A DNA stretch of 64,000 bases from Stentor roeselii. Its lineage: Eukaryota; Ciliophora; Heterotrichea; Heterotrichida; Stentoridae. The notes beneath the pieces are model-generated. The model had not been told where the DNA came from. It worked only from the letters and a program-made list of their open reading frames with translations, and did no database searches. The position numbers and the translations under genes were made by a program. The stretch lies in the NCBI GenBank assembly GCA_006503475.1, contig RSEH01000158.1, positions 48,794 through 112,793 on the forward strand, written 5' to 3'. Each line of letters begins with the position of its first letter. Within the stretch, counting starts at the first letter, position 1. Below are positions 10,501 through 18,679 of this stretch, piece by piece.

Positions 10501-10648
10501 CCAGGTGGTCCCAGTCGCTGATTATTTTTAAGGTGAACTCGGATGGTGACTCGGATAAGGTTGTTGTGAAATTTTTACCTGAGATTGTGAACTGCGACTT
10601 GATTGAGTCTTCTGGGAGTTTGGAGACTACTGCTTCGTAGCTGACCAT
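7565..10648 (-). CDS. GWD: Alpha-glucan water dikinase (GWD/R1-like)
   Basis: The 1027-residue protein phosphorylates alpha-glucan (starch or amylopectin) using ATP and water, with a phosphohistidine intermediate. The N-terminus holds one CBM45-like starch-binding module (LVLHWGVGVSRAKDW near 50-65, with the tryptophans kept); plant GWD carries two. The GWD central signature follows: GGNNGQRIRDQILEIMHRNG, then EQWHQKLHNNTTPDDIGICE. The phosphohistidine domain has DALAHVSVRARNNKV with catalytic His at about residue 642. The C-terminal ATP-binding domain reads FRSDSNSEDLPGFAGAGLFDS and ends VFIVQSRPQV, as in all PEP-synthase/PPDK-fold dikinases. No transit peptide is evident, so cytosolic action on a storage glucan is likely. 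It has no introns that I could detect. Base composition and neighbours are like the rest of the window, so contamination is unlikely. Confidence 0.95.
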   Translation of the reverse strand: MVSYEAVVSKLPEDSIKSQFTISGKNFTTTLSESPSEFTLKIISDWDHLVLHWGVGVSRAKDWKCPSDVPGIKLPANTSKFDEKACQTKFVEILPTFSTVEIHLSKESAIQVNFVIKRDNTWFNNNNQNYSVLLRQPESPAFAGSAQVQSLAEEIIRVETEYNSWTLMHRFKLCNEWLNRVGSDIQGLAYIYIWMRYSALRKLTWQKNFNTRPSELAASNQTLSFTITNLLKNSSRAGLVNATTLLRGILSSMGKGGNNGQRIRDQILEIMHRNGIKEYQNYYEQWHQKLHNNTTPDDIGICEATIEFNKTNNLQRFYEVLGQHGITRERLRSFERPITMDPFYAPHLVNDLYSYLDLLKAVHGSVDLSQSANSCKGFLPGEMQGALNDLIGSLQHWDKIGQMDKALSVRKQLNSVQNRDNLGQFRECLYLDINLEFYTRQLCEEILHVDIKLPHLVRELRILIQSVQITANYPELEASSNDFFFFFERFSQELERNKESALIVKASCDRLGRVLGNFVDDYSELVAEKAVLLGTSFGVEKHFVDIFAEESIRGSLLFAVSMVIKKVDRILRTFCNFQNWQIISPKPSASGKLLRVDSLSKVAYDVYPEPTVLICDRVTGEEEIPEGVVCVISLTELDALAHVSVRARNNKVLLAILFDQSLLDSILSHENHLIKIEPSSSGLSFARTQKIEEESKVFESREIKCPEPLSSIIIQAEDFSLGRTGAKANNCYRLKTALPDTYGVPSSVALPYGTFEHVLSLPVNSETRQNFEKLSSSLETASSKEISKVLASLRQVVMTVVLPEDDESLLKTNLAIIGCSAAKWPLAWNAIRKVWASKFNERVFLSTLKARIDLNLVVMSVLCQEVISGEYAFVLHTKNPFNSNVEELYAELVLGLGETLVGAYEGRALSFIVHKNTLEYEVTSFCSKSIALRGSGFIFRSDSNSEDLPGFAGAGLFDSFVMEEAKSETLNYKTDKIMIDKQYRENIIRQLALVGVAIEQVFEGEAQDVEGVVSNGKVFIVQSRPQV

Positions 10649-11280
10649 TAATATGGAAGATATGATTCAGTAAGGGTTTGGACTAGTACAGCAGGGTTTA
10701 GGGTATTGGTGGGGATGTTGGAGATGGATTGATGGATTAGGGGATTGGAATGTTGTAGGGTGTTATTTTGAAGTATTTTTGGATTGATTATTGGGGAGTT
10801 ATAATGTTTAGGGATTTTTTGAAGAATGCGGGATGATAAAACCAAACAAATAAATTCAACTCTATCCACCCTCCACTTTAAAACCCATAAACAAACTCCA
10901 AAGTCCCTAATCACTATCAAAACTCAAATAAACAACACAAAACTCTACAAAACATTAAGAATACCAAAACATTCCCATATATCAAAAATCCAAGCATTAA
11001 GTGTCTCAAATCCCTCATTAGTTTCAAATTCCTATCAAAATATATTAGTGTAAAGTAATGGTCGAGGCATATTTTCCATACCAAACAACTTTTCTCTAAG
11101 TAAATGCCCTGCAAATCACAACCCTCGCTAAAAAAACTTTCTTTCACAGCCTGTCCCGTCCTGGAATTTGAAGTCGATTGATTCGCGTTTTGACCTTTTC
11201 TGCTCCAATCTTTTCCGAGGGTCGAATCAAAGAAAATCATCAATTGGAGGAAATTCCATAAAAACTTACTTATTCGCTAC
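10649..11280. other. Intergenic with weak, frame-broken coding signal
   Basis: The first 180 bases upstream of GWD are C-poor on the plus strand, as expected for its 5' flank. From about 10830 the plus strand becomes nearly G-free up to about 11050. Between 11050 and 11250 the minus strand shows a possible reading frame starting MMIFFDSTLGKDW, but a neighbouring frame reads just as protein-like (FDPRKRLEQKRSKRES). No GT-AG 15-mer reconciles them, so I do not call a gene. Confidence 0.4.
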
Positions 11281-11442
11281 TTAAGGCTTCCTGGAATCTC
11301 CAAAAGTTGGTATCGGGAATACCTTTGGCTCAGGTGCAATAAACTTTTTCGATATGAAGAAGTGGCCCTTAAGGGTATCTTCGCTGGATGTGCTTGAGTT
11401 GGATCGATATCCACTGCTGTTCTTGGGGCTGGCTCTTTGCAT
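11281..11442 (-). CDS. Small ORF, possible 53-residue protein
   Basis: The minus strand from ATG at 11442 to TAA at 11281 encodes 53 residues, Ser-rich at first (MQRASPKNSSGYRSNSSTSS) and then FISKKFIAPEPKVFPIPTFG. The composition is protein-like rather than random AT-rich translation. It may be a complete small protein or the first exon of a gene that continues beyond 11280; no in-frame 15-nt intron extends it. Function unknown. Confidence 0.3.
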   Translation of the reverse strand: MQRASPKNSSGYRSNSSTSSEDTLKGHFFISKKFIAPEPKVFPIPTFGDSRKP

Positions 11443-11633
11443 CATGAGTCAAGGCTATATTGTTTATTATAATAACACTAGCATCCATTAAAAAATAATT
11501 GATCAAAACAGACTGAAACAATCCCTTTCCATTCCAAATCCCAACATTTATCTAATCCATCCATAACCAAATCCGATCCAGCCATTTGCCTTCAAATTCC
11601 AGCCCAAATTTTATAATAATTCGTTAAAATCAA

Positions 11634-12410
11634 ATGAACATGGCTGATACCGAAGTCAAAAGTGCGGGCAAATCATTGCTGATCTCAGAGACTTCAACTT
11701 TAAAAGACTCACTTTCCGAGTACTGCGAAAGTCCGAAGAACCAGAAAAGTTTATCAATTTCAAAGGGCGGCAAAAAACCTAAATCAAAAAAATCTTCAAC
11801 AACGAGGACAAGTCGAAAGGCCGAAGCCGTGAAAGGACCTTGGACAACTGAAGAAGATTCTATTGTGATGAGACTAGTGAACCAATACGGGCCTCATCAC
11901 TGGAGTGTCATTGCAAGTCACCTGCCAGGAAGGATTGGAAAACAGTGTAGGGAAAGATGGCACAATCATTTGAATCCGAATATCAGGAGAGATGAATGGA
12001 CTCCTGAAGAGGATATCGTTATTATTAACGCTCATTTGCAAATTGGCAATAAATGGGCTGAAATCGCGAAAATGCTGCCTGGAAGGACTGATAATGCTAT
12101 TAAAAATCATTGGAATAGCACGCTTAAAAGGAAAATTAAAATTGCTAAGAAAGAAGTTGATGCAGATGAAGATGAGAAAGGACAGAATGAGGATCAGGTC
12201 ACGAATTATTTAAAATCGTGTATGTTTAAGTTGGATGATACTGATGAAAATGCGACTGTTTGCTCGAAAAGTGAAGATACAACTTTTAATACTCCAGAAA
12301 AGGTTTATCAGAAACTTTATTATGTCAAACCGGATTATATGTTGCTTGAAATTGATAATAGGATCACTGCAAGGAATATTATAAAGAGTATCGAAGAGTT
12401 AGGAGTTTAA
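11634..12410 (+). CDS. MYB transcription factor with two SANT/MYB repeats
   Basis: The 258-residue protein has two adjacent MYB repeats at about residues 62-170. The first is [20 protein letters not shown] then [20 protein letters not shown]; the second is [19 protein letters not shown] then [20 protein letters not shown]. The regularly spaced Trp residues and the recognition-helix sequences [14 protein letters not shown] and [10 protein letters not shown] match c-Myb R2R3, which binds AACNG-type DNA sites. A basic low-complexity N-terminus ([16 protein letters not shown]) is a likely nuclear localisation signal. The acidic C-terminus has no recognised domain. The role is presumably a nuclear regulator of transcription; targets cannot be inferred. 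Confidence 0.95.
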   Translation: MNMADTEVKSAGKSLLISETSTLKDSLSEYCESPKNQKSLSISKGGKKPKSKKSSTTRTSRKAEAVKGPWTTEEDSIVMRLVNQYGPHHWSVIASHLPGRIGKQCRERWHNHLNPNIRRDEWTPEEDIVIINAHLQIGNKWAEIAKMLPGRTDNAIKNHWNSTLKRKIKIAKKEVDADEDEKGQNEDQVTNYLKSCMFKLDDTDENATVCSKSEDTTFNTPEKVYQKLYYVKPDYMLLEIDNRITARNIIKSIEELGV

Positions 12411-12643
12411 TTAAACAGTGTTGGTAAATTAACATTTGACTATTGAATCAATAATTCAGTAATTTTCCACTATTTAGTAATAAAAACTTCTAGAAAATAC
12501 CGATTTCAATAAGAACTCTTCAGTTTTCACAATCTATTAACTATATTTATAAAAACACGAAAATTTGTTTTTTTCGCTATTTTCTTTATTAACCTTTAAT
12601 TTTTAGGCAATATTTTTGGATGCCTTCTCTCATCCTTTAATAA

Positions 12644-13225
12644 ATGGATCTAAACCTAACTAAACTCTTTAACTCTTGCAAATCTGAAGATTTCCTAAAT
12701 ACCATAAAGCAAAAAAAGCACTGGCTCAGTTCAAAAACCTTAAAATCACATAAAACTTCTCAGATTTCAAACAAATCTCAACATTTCGCAAAAGAAAACC
12801 CAAAACTTTCAAATTTCCAGGAAAAGCCGTCTTATCCAATTATCCGAAGCTTGAAACTTTCCTCAATTCAAAACGACGATTTAAGTCTTTTATCAAAAAA
12901 AGTTCAATTACTTGAAAAATCTCGACTATTTAAGACTCCTGTTAAAATAATATTTGATTGTTCTCAACAAGGAAAAGTGTGCCACACTTATGCCTTGCCT
13001 AAAAAACTTAAATCAGTAAAAAAAGAGTCTTTAGAGAAAGTAGAAGCAAGTCGAACTAGCCTCATTGAGAGAAAAGTGATTGTCTCGAGAAAGGTTACGA
13101 CTGTGAAACAGAATATTTTTCAAGTTAAGGACTTTTCGAGTAAGGCACTGTTAAAAAAAAATGATTATTTCAAAGAGTCTTATTTGAAAGACTTGACTGA
13201 AAAGTTGGAAGAAGATAAAAACTAG
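12644..13225 (+). CDS. Hypothetical basic protein
   Basis: This 193-residue Lys/Ser-rich protein is not recognised. Much of it looks disordered (KTLKSHKTSQISNKSQHF). A more ordered patch near residues 85-125 reads LLEKSRLFKTPVKIIFDCSQ. There are no membrane segments or signal peptide. The preceding flank is AT-rich and G-poor as for other plus-strand genes. It is supported as a gene by its length, C-rich to G-rich compositional trend and TAG stop in a normal spacing. Confidence 0.65.
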   Translation: MDLNLTKLFNSCKSEDFLNTIKQKKHWLSSKTLKSHKTSQISNKSQHFAKENPKLSNFQEKPSYPIIRSLKLSSIQNDDLSLLSKKVQLLEKSRLFKTPVKIIFDCSQQGKVCHTYALPKKLKSVKKESLEKVEASRTSLIERKVIVSRKVTTVKQNIFQVKDFSSKALLKKNDYFKESYLKDLTEKLEEDKN

Positions 13226-13447
13226 TCGATTTTTATCAGATGATTTTAAATGATAATAATTAATGTGATTTATGAACTGTGAAAATAATTGAAAATCATG
13301 ATTTTCCGTTTTTAAAATGATTTAAGAGTCGATAAGTTTTATGTCATCGTCGGAAATCGACTTGTCTTCAAAAAATTATCTTTCAATTCTTTTATTTATT
13401 ATCAGTTAACCTCATCAAACTTTCCATTATGTAATAATATCTAAAAA

Positions 13448-13984
13448 ATGCAGAGTCTTAACCGAACTTTCACTGGAAGAACTACCCACTACTCTCCAGA
13501 TGGCTACGGCCGCGACTGGTACATCATGCACAACAACGGAGGAATATCGAAGAATCCTTGCACAACTGGCTTCTCTAACGAAAAGGCAGGAAAACAAAGA
13601 ATCTTTTCACCTCCGCAACCTAAGATGGAAGCCAAATTCACCCGATACACTTCTGACGGTTCAGGCCGGGACGCTTACATTCACTGTAACTTCGGTGGAC
13701 TGGTCTCCCCCTACGGTTCAAGGCCGTTTTATACAACTCTTCGAACATGGTCTCCAATAAAAACCCAGAACACCAACGACATTTACTTCAAAAGCCAACA
13801 AATGTGGCTTCGAAGAAGAGCTCGTAAAAATTCCTTTCAAGAAGAACTAAATTCCCGTTTAAGTGCTCCAAAACGAATAGACCAGCACTCATCCTCCCCA
13901 TCAAAGAGAGGTTGGGACTCTCCCAGCAAGACTTCAAAGAACTCAACCCGAGTGCCATTCCCAAAGCAAAGTTCTTTTAATTAG
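13448..13984 (+). CDS. Protein with repeated DGxGRDxYI motif, possibly axonemal or microtubule-associated
   Basis: The 178-residue protein contains two copies of a short motif: THYSPDGYGRDWYIMHNNGG (about residues 13-32) and TRYTSDGSGRDAYIHCNFGG (about 65-84). Each is followed by a Pro/Thr-rich linker (PCTTGFSN and PYGSRPFYTT). The C-terminal third is basic and disordered. Short repeats of this style occur in proteins bound to ciliary microtubules in ciliates, but I cannot assign a named family, so the ciliary role is inference. No catalytic residues or membrane segments are seen. Confidence 0.75.
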   Translation: MQSLNRTFTGRTTHYSPDGYGRDWYIMHNNGGISKNPCTTGFSNEKAGKQRIFSPPQPKMEAKFTRYTSDGSGRDAYIHCNFGGLVSPYGSRPFYTTLRTWSPIKTQNTNDIYFKSQQMWLRRRARKNSFQEELNSRLSAPKRIDQHSSSPSKRGWDSPSKTSKNSTRVPFPKQSSFN

Positions 13985-14092
13985 AAATTAACTGAATTGT
14001 TTAGGATATAATCTCGGCTAACGCCTCGATTTGATGAAGAAGTATTGACAGTTGTCCTTAATATTAAATGATGAGAATAAGGGGGGTTATAT

Positions 14093-14554
14093 ATGTGCAG
14101 CATTAAAGACGGCCTTCAATCAGTCGGACTTGAAAAGTACCAAGAAGCCTTTGAGTCCCGAGGCCTTCTCTCAGTAAACGACCTGACGTCTTGCACCCCG
14201 GCAGACCTGGACCGGGTGTTGACAGAGATGGGGATGTTGAAAGGTCATACCTTTAAAATGAAGAAGCTTGTTGATGAAATCAAGGCAGGAGTCGAGATCA
14301 AGCCGAGACCTTCTTCTTCTTTTAAAGCTTTACCTGAAGGGTCCATGATCCAGACTAAAATCGACACCAGCAAATTTCAAGAGGTTTCAATTGACAAGTC
14401 AAAACCGGAGGTTTTGACACAAGAAATCATGACTTCTAGTCTTAATGACTTCTTAGCTCTTGACTTAGAAGTTTATCATAAGGCACTTTGCCAGTTGAAA
14501 CACATCCAGATGTCAGTGAGAAGCTTGATTGAAGAGACGAAGGCTAGTATTTAA
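14093..14554 (+). CDS. SAM-domain protein
   Basis: The 153-residue protein begins with a sterile-alpha-motif domain at residues 2-66: LQSVGLEKYQEAFESRGLLS, then DLTSCTPADLDRVLTEMGML, then KGHTFKMKKLVDEI. The pattern L..L.L..Y...F......DL..L...DL...G....G...K+ is the SAM consensus. SAM domains mediate homo- or hetero-oligomerisation. The remainder is a flexible linker and a helical C-terminal stretch (LEVYHKALCQLKHIQMSVRS), which could be a second dimerisation element. It is probably a small adaptor. The stop is 21 bp from the stop of the convergent kinase gene. Confidence 0.85.
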   Translation: MCSIKDGLQSVGLEKYQEAFESRGLLSVNDLTSCTPADLDRVLTEMGMLKGHTFKMKKLVDEIKAGVEIKPRPSSSFKALPEGSMIQTKIDTSKFQEVSIDKSKPEVLTQEIMTSSLNDFLALDLEVYHKALCQLKHIQMSVRSLIEETKASI

Positions 14555-14575
14555 TAGAGTTATGAATAAATATCA

Positions 14576-15778
14576 TTAACTGTCCATTCTTAGTGATCCA
14601 GTCAGCGTGGACATCAAGTTGACGCTGAAGGAGCTTCTCTTACTCGGGCAAATGAAAGGATGACTGAGTAACTCACTTGCAGAAAGGCGGTCTTCAGGTT
14701 CTTTTGCCATCATGATCATGACGAGGCTTTTGCCGAGTCCTTTCAAGACTTTCCAAGAAGTGACTTGACAGTTGGCATTGACATTAAGGACCTTTCCCGG
14801 GGTTGAGGCACAAAAAGGATGGACTCCAGAAGAAACAATGAACAAAACGACTCCAGCACTGAACAAGTCTATTCTGTGGTCGTACTCCGAGCGGGTTAGC
14901 ACCTCAGGAGCGATGTACCCTGGAGATCCACATCGTTGGGACTGGGGCAGAGGACTTGAATAAGCAAGTCCGAAGTCGATAAGCTTGATTGAGAAGTCGT
15001 CATCGCTCGTCATCATTATATTTTCAAGTTTCAGGTCACGGTGGACTATGTTCTTACTGTGAAGGTACTCAAGGACTTCAAGAAGGTTTCTTGCGAACTT
15101 TGAAACGTCTGAATCATGGAAATGCTTTTTTGATAAGACTCGCTTGTATAGGTCACCATGGGGAAGGTACTCGAGGATTAGAGAGATTGAAGAGTCCGAC
15201 TCGTAGACGGAATACAGCTTTGATATTGATGGATGGGATAGTCTAGTATGGATTTCTATCTCTTGGAAAAGGTTTGAGATACTTGATTGCTTTAGAGTTA
15301 GAAGAGCTTTGGAAAAAGTCTTGCATGCGAATGGTTTCCGAGTCTGAAGATCTTCGATAAGATACACCGTACTTGATGAACCTCTTCCAAGTTCTTTAAT
15401 CACAACAAAATCATCATCAAAAGTGTCTAAAATGCAAAATTCCCTGAAATGTGAAACACAATCATCAAGCTCTGACTGACTTTCCAAGTAAAAATCCTGC
15501 GACCCTAACTTGAATCCAAACATTTTTCGATTATCTTGAACCTCAACAAAAGGTTGAAACAACTTACAACGAGTGGGAGTGATATGTGTTGCTTGATTAT
15601 TCGAGTTGAAACGTACCAACCCAGAATTTGTCAAAACAAAATTTTCTTTTAAACCTGAAAAGAACTTATAATTCCTAAGCTGGATTTGCAAGAAGGACTT
15701 ATTGACTTGAATCGAGTTCTGCAAAGGAAGTTCAATCCAGTAATCATTTGACTCAAAGGGCAAAAAGATAGATTCCAT
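14576..15778 (-). CDS. Ser/Thr protein kinase with N-terminal PH-like region
   Basis: The 400-residue protein has a complete kinase domain from about residue 125 to 380: Gly loop LGRGSSSTV, VAIK-type lysine in FACKTF, HRDLKLENIMM catalytic loop, DFGLAY Mg-binding loop, GSPGYIAPEVL activation segment and DLFSAGVVLF. The order and CAMK/AGC-like motifs suggest a CAMK-group kinase. The first 120 residues are beta-rich (SFLQIQLRNYKFFSG, then KLFQPFVEV) and resemble the PH-domain-like N-terminus found on many ciliate kinases, which would target it to membranes. That call is weaker than the kinase call. All catalytic residues are present, so it should be active. Confidence 0.92.
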   Translation of the reverse strand: MESIFLPFESNDYWIELPLQNSIQVNKSFLQIQLRNYKFFSGLKENFVLTNSGLVRFNSNNQATHITPTRCKLFQPFVEVQDNRKMFGFKLGSQDFYLESQSELDDCVSHFREFCILDTFDDDFVVIKELGRGSSSTVYLIEDLQTRKPFACKTFSKALLTLKQSSISNLFQEIEIHTRLSHPSISKLYSVYESDSSISLILEYLPHGDLYKRVLSKKHFHDSDVSKFARNLLEVLEYLHSKNIVHRDLKLENIMMTSDDDFSIKLIDFGLAYSSPLPQSQRCGSPGYIAPEVLTRSEYDHRIDLFSAGVVLFIVSSGVHPFCASTPGKVLNVNANCQVTSWKVLKGLGKSLVMIMMAKEPEDRLSASELLSHPFICPSKRSSFSVNLMSTLTGSLRMDS

Positions 15779-15963
15779 GGATATTGAAATATAATAAGAA
15801 TATCTACCATATTAATGGAGAAAAACCTTCTCTTCACAGTCCAATCCTATTCAAACACCACCTTCAATCTTTCTAAAATTATAATTGAATATTTCGATAG
15901 ATATAAAATTCTAAATAGTATTTTCAACTAATTAATTAACCCCCTGTTCAAAACTAAATTAAA

Positions 15964-16338
15964 TTACGTCGATGGATGAATCACATCTTCCAAAAAGTCA
16001 AAAATCGCTGTGTGCATTATGGCATCTGCGATGTCTGACTTTTGTAAAGTCCTTCTTTTATTTTCCTCTGTGTACACCCAGGATCTTCTTGTGATCTCAA
16101 GAATGAACAACTCACAAGCTTTAGCGAAAAGGACTGGCGTTTCTGAGCTGATCATCTTGACGTCTTCATCGGTTTTCATGATTTTTTTTACCCTTGCTAG
16201 TGGAAGTTGGTGGTTTTTTAACTCGTTTGCTGACATTCGCTTTACTTCTTCGGATTGGTTGTGGATCAGCTCGTTTAAAGCATTTTCGATGTTTTCAGGA
16301 CCTTCCGTGGCCCAGAACTCTTCACGTTCGTTTTCCAT
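15964..16338 (-). CDS. NFYC: NF-YC / HAP5 CCAAT-binding factor subunit
   Basis: The 124-residue protein is essentially one histone-fold domain. It reads LPLARVKKIMKTDEDVKMIS, ETPVLFAKACELFILEITRR, SWVYTEENKRRTLQKSDIAD and then AIFDFLEDVI. Each block is close to the animal and plant NF-YC core (LPLARIKKIMK.DEDVKMIS.E.P..F.KA). NF-YC dimerises with NF-YB and recruits NF-YA to CCAAT boxes. The length matches a core-only subunit without the Gln-rich tail. The start codon faces the start of the next gene across only 13 bp. Confidence 0.95.
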   Translation of the reverse strand: MENEREEFWATEGPENIENALNELIHNQSEEVKRMSANELKNHQLPLARVKKIMKTDEDVKMISSETPVLFAKACELFILEITRRSWVYTEENKRRTLQKSDIADAIMHTAIFDFLEDVIHPST

Positions 16339-16351
16339 AAATATTGCAAAA
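16339..16351. promoter_or_regulatory. 13-bp divergent start-to-start spacer
   Basis: The sequence AAATATTGCAAAA separates the ATG of NF-YC (minus) from the most likely ATG of the CEP57-like gene (plus). If both starts are right, any core promoter elements must sit inside the opposing coding sequences or the 5' UTRs overlap in antisense. Confidence 0.5.
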
Positions 16352-17392
16352 ATGACGAGTGAATCATTTTGCAGCCCATCATATCGATCCCTAACTCCAA
16401 AAGATTCAAGATCAGTAGCAAACGCAATGCGAGCCCTTCACGAGCGTATAAAAACCTTAGAACTTGAAAACATTGAGTTAAAAGATCGTCTAATAGTCCT
16501 CGACTCGCGGGCAGAGAACGACCGAGAAAAGTGGCAAATAAGGATGATGGAAGAGGTTCAGATATCAAAAGACAAACAAGACCTTCTCCAGAGCAAGCTT
16601 CTATCAAAAGAAGAAGAAATCAAAGAACTAAAAAAAATTCTTAAAGCCGGTCATTGTCAAGACAGTCAATTTTATTTAAATGAAATTCAAAGTTTAACAG
16701 GAAATATTTCTGAACTTAAACAAAAAATCGCTTCTTTCAATGATATGAAAAAAATCGTTGAGGAAAATAGAGTTTTAAAGGAAAAAGTTAAACAAGAGGG
16801 TGAATTTTCAAAGAATTTACAAAAAGAAAACAAAAACTTGAAACTTTCTCTTGGACATCCTCAGGTCGTAAATTTGAAAAACTATGAAAATTCTGAAGAA
16901 ATTTCAGAAAAATTTAAGAATTTAGAGAAAAAGTTTCAGAACTTGAATCAGGTCAACCTCAGTCAAAACAGGTTAATCGAAGACCTGAAAAAAGAAGTTT
17001 CTCGGCTTTCAAAACTCGAACTTTCAAGACAATCATCTGAAAAATCTAAACCAAAGTCTAAAAACAACTCAAAAAGCATTAAAAGTACTCGTTCCAATAG
17101 TCAGACAAACAGAATAAAGCATGACAGGTGTAACAGTTCTCAAGTGATTCCTGAAATCCAAGAAAATGAATTCGACATAAAAATAATGATTCAAGAAAGT
17201 GAGAAAAATCTATCCCTGCTTAATTCAAAATACAAAAATCTGATTGGAATCTCTCACAAAAACCCTGCAAGTCTTTTAGAAGTTCGAAAGAACCTGAGCC
17301 TCGTAGCCGACGAAATCGACCAAAAAAGCGATGAACTTTTCTTATTAAAAAAAAAACACCAAGAGTTTTTAAGAGCGAAGCTCTACTCATGA
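16352..17392 (+). CDS. Coiled-coil protein, CEP57-like N-terminal block
   Basis: The open frame extends upstream through the opposite strand of NF-YC, but residues before the ATG at 16352 look like a shadow, so I choose this start (346 residues). Near the N-terminus is SVANAMRALHERIKTLELEN, which resembles the start of the CEP57/CEP57L1 centrosome-localising coiled coil (A...AL..LQ.KI..LE.ER). A long coiled coil with heptads continues to about residue 215, then a basic Ser-rich linker, then a helical C-terminus (SLLEVRKNLSLVADEIDQKS). A centrosome or basal-body role is inference from weak similarity. The stop is TGA, one of several showing the code is standard. Confidence 0.75.
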   Translation: MTSESFCSPSYRSLTPKDSRSVANAMRALHERIKTLELENIELKDRLIVLDSRAENDREKWQIRMMEEVQISKDKQDLLQSKLLSKEEEIKELKKILKAGHCQDSQFYLNEIQSLTGNISELKQKIASFNDMKKIVEENRVLKEKVKQEGEFSKNLQKENKNLKLSLGHPQVVNLKNYENSEEISEKFKNLEKKFQNLNQVNLSQNRLIEDLKKEVSRLSKLELSRQSSEKSKPKSKNNSKSIKSTRSNSQTNRIKHDRCNSSQVIPEIQENEFDIKIMIQESEKNLSLLNSKYKNLIGISHKNPASLLEVRKNLSLVADEIDQKSDELFLLKKKHQEFLRAKLYS

Positions 17393-17442
17393 GTTTCCTG
17401 AAATATGTAAATTTATCATTCGACTTAATAAAACTGATTATC

Positions 17443-18567
17443 TCATAAATTGCTCAACAGTTCCTTTACTTCACTCGTCATTTCAGCCTTTTTCGAAGCC
17501 CTTGAAGTTCTTCGACTATTAGGCTTGTCAAGTTTCAAAGTAGGAAAAACAGGCTGATAACTTCTTAAAAGAGGAGCAACTTCAACTTTTTCTATTTTTT
17601 CCTTTTTTCGTTCAGAAGCGACTGACATTAATGAAGAAACCGTGACAGGTCTTGAAGAGTCTCTTTTTTGACTTCTTGATTCTAAAAATCTTAGAAGTTC
17701 TTCTTTTTTCTCTTGGATTTTTTTTTCTTCCTCTTCAAGTTCCTTGAGTTTTTCAATTGCGACTTTTTGAGTTTCTGTTGAATAGTTAGAATAGGCTGAT
17801 TTGCAACGTTTTTCAGAGGATTTTCCGATTTTTACTGATAAAATACTTGGAGTTGGCGATTGGTGACTGTTTATTTTTATTTTTCCTATCGTTTTTTCGT
17901 ATCTTTGGATTATTTCTTGGATTCTCTTGTCAGCTTCTTCTTGATCTGCCTCTTCAGCTGAAATCGTCTCTTCTGGAATGGCTTCGGCTTTGGTAGGGTC
18001 GTCTTTTGTTTCATTTTCTTCGATTTCTTCAAAAAAAGCTTCATTTTCGTCGAATTTTTTGAAGTTTTCAGTGATTTGGACGGGTTTATAGTTGTTCAGT
18101 TCTTTTTCGAAAGTTTTAAGGTCTGGCTTTTCTTTCGGCTCTTCTTTTGGCTTAGGTTTCATCTTCAAAGGACTGTCTTTGATCTGGTCTTGGATGGTTT
18201 TCGTCAAGTCTTCATTGATTTTTCTTTGTTTTTCGACTTGAATAGCGAGGTAGTCTTTCCACTTCATTCTTTTTTTAACAGTTTTGATTTTTTTACTGTC
18301 GAAACTTTTTGAAAGGTTTTCGTTTTGACGTCGGTCAAAGGTATTGATTAGGTTTTTTGCTTGATCGAAACTTTTCTGGTTTTCAGGAAACTTTTCACGA
18401 CGGTCTCTTGATTGTTGACTTGATGATCGACAAACAGGAAGAGAGTTTTGAATGGTTTTCATCGTGTTTTTGTAGGCTTCGGTGCGGACTCCTTTGTTGC
18501 TTGTATTCATTCTGACAGCTGAGTTGAGGAGAACTGAGAGTTTAGCGAGGTTGACATCATCTTTCAT
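17443..18567 (-). CDS. Hypothetical highly charged protein
   Basis: The 374-residue protein has no recognised domain. It is predominantly charged and helical or disordered. A basic region is followed by MKWKDYLAIQVEKQRKINED, a Lys/Pro-rich KMKPKPKEEPKEKPD segment, a Glu-rich middle (EENETKDDPTKAEAIPEE) and a short coiled coil near 270-300 with KLKELEEEEKKIQEKKEEL. There is no signal peptide or membrane segment. This is typical of cytoskeletal linkers, but no function can be assigned. The stop is TGA. Confidence 0.7.
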   Translation of the reverse strand: MKDDVNLAKLSVLLNSAVRMNTSNKGVRTEAYKNTMKTIQNSLPVCRSSSQQSRDRREKFPENQKSFDQAKNLINTFDRRQNENLSKSFDSKKIKTVKKRMKWKDYLAIQVEKQRKINEDLTKTIQDQIKDSPLKMKPKPKEEPKEKPDLKTFEKELNNYKPVQITENFKKFDENEAFFEEIEENETKDDPTKAEAIPEETISAEEADQEEADKRIQEIIQRYEKTIGKIKINSHQSPTPSILSVKIGKSSEKRCKSAYSNYSTETQKVAIEKLKELEEEEKKIQEKKEELLRFLESRSQKRDSSRPVTVSSLMSVASERKKEKIEKVEVAPLLRSYQPVFPTLKLDKPNSRRTSRASKKAEMTSEVKELLSNL

Positions 18568-18679
18568 TTGAACTTAATATGAAGTTTAGTTAATCAAGAC
18601 CCAATACTAAAGAGCCTAAAATTGAGTAATTGAAAATAGATAGTCAATGATATTGGATCAATGCATGAATTCAATAATT

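Noticed and set aside
10648-10920. Minus-strand ORF of 90 residues upstream of GWD
   Set aside because: Lies in C-poor flank, repetitive Ile/Leu/Pro composition, no motif; looks like random AT-rich translation.
16010-16351. N-terminal 114-codon extension of the CEP57-like frame
   Set aside because: It runs antisense over all of NF-YC and has no coiled-coil character; the ATG at 16352 gives a sensible start.
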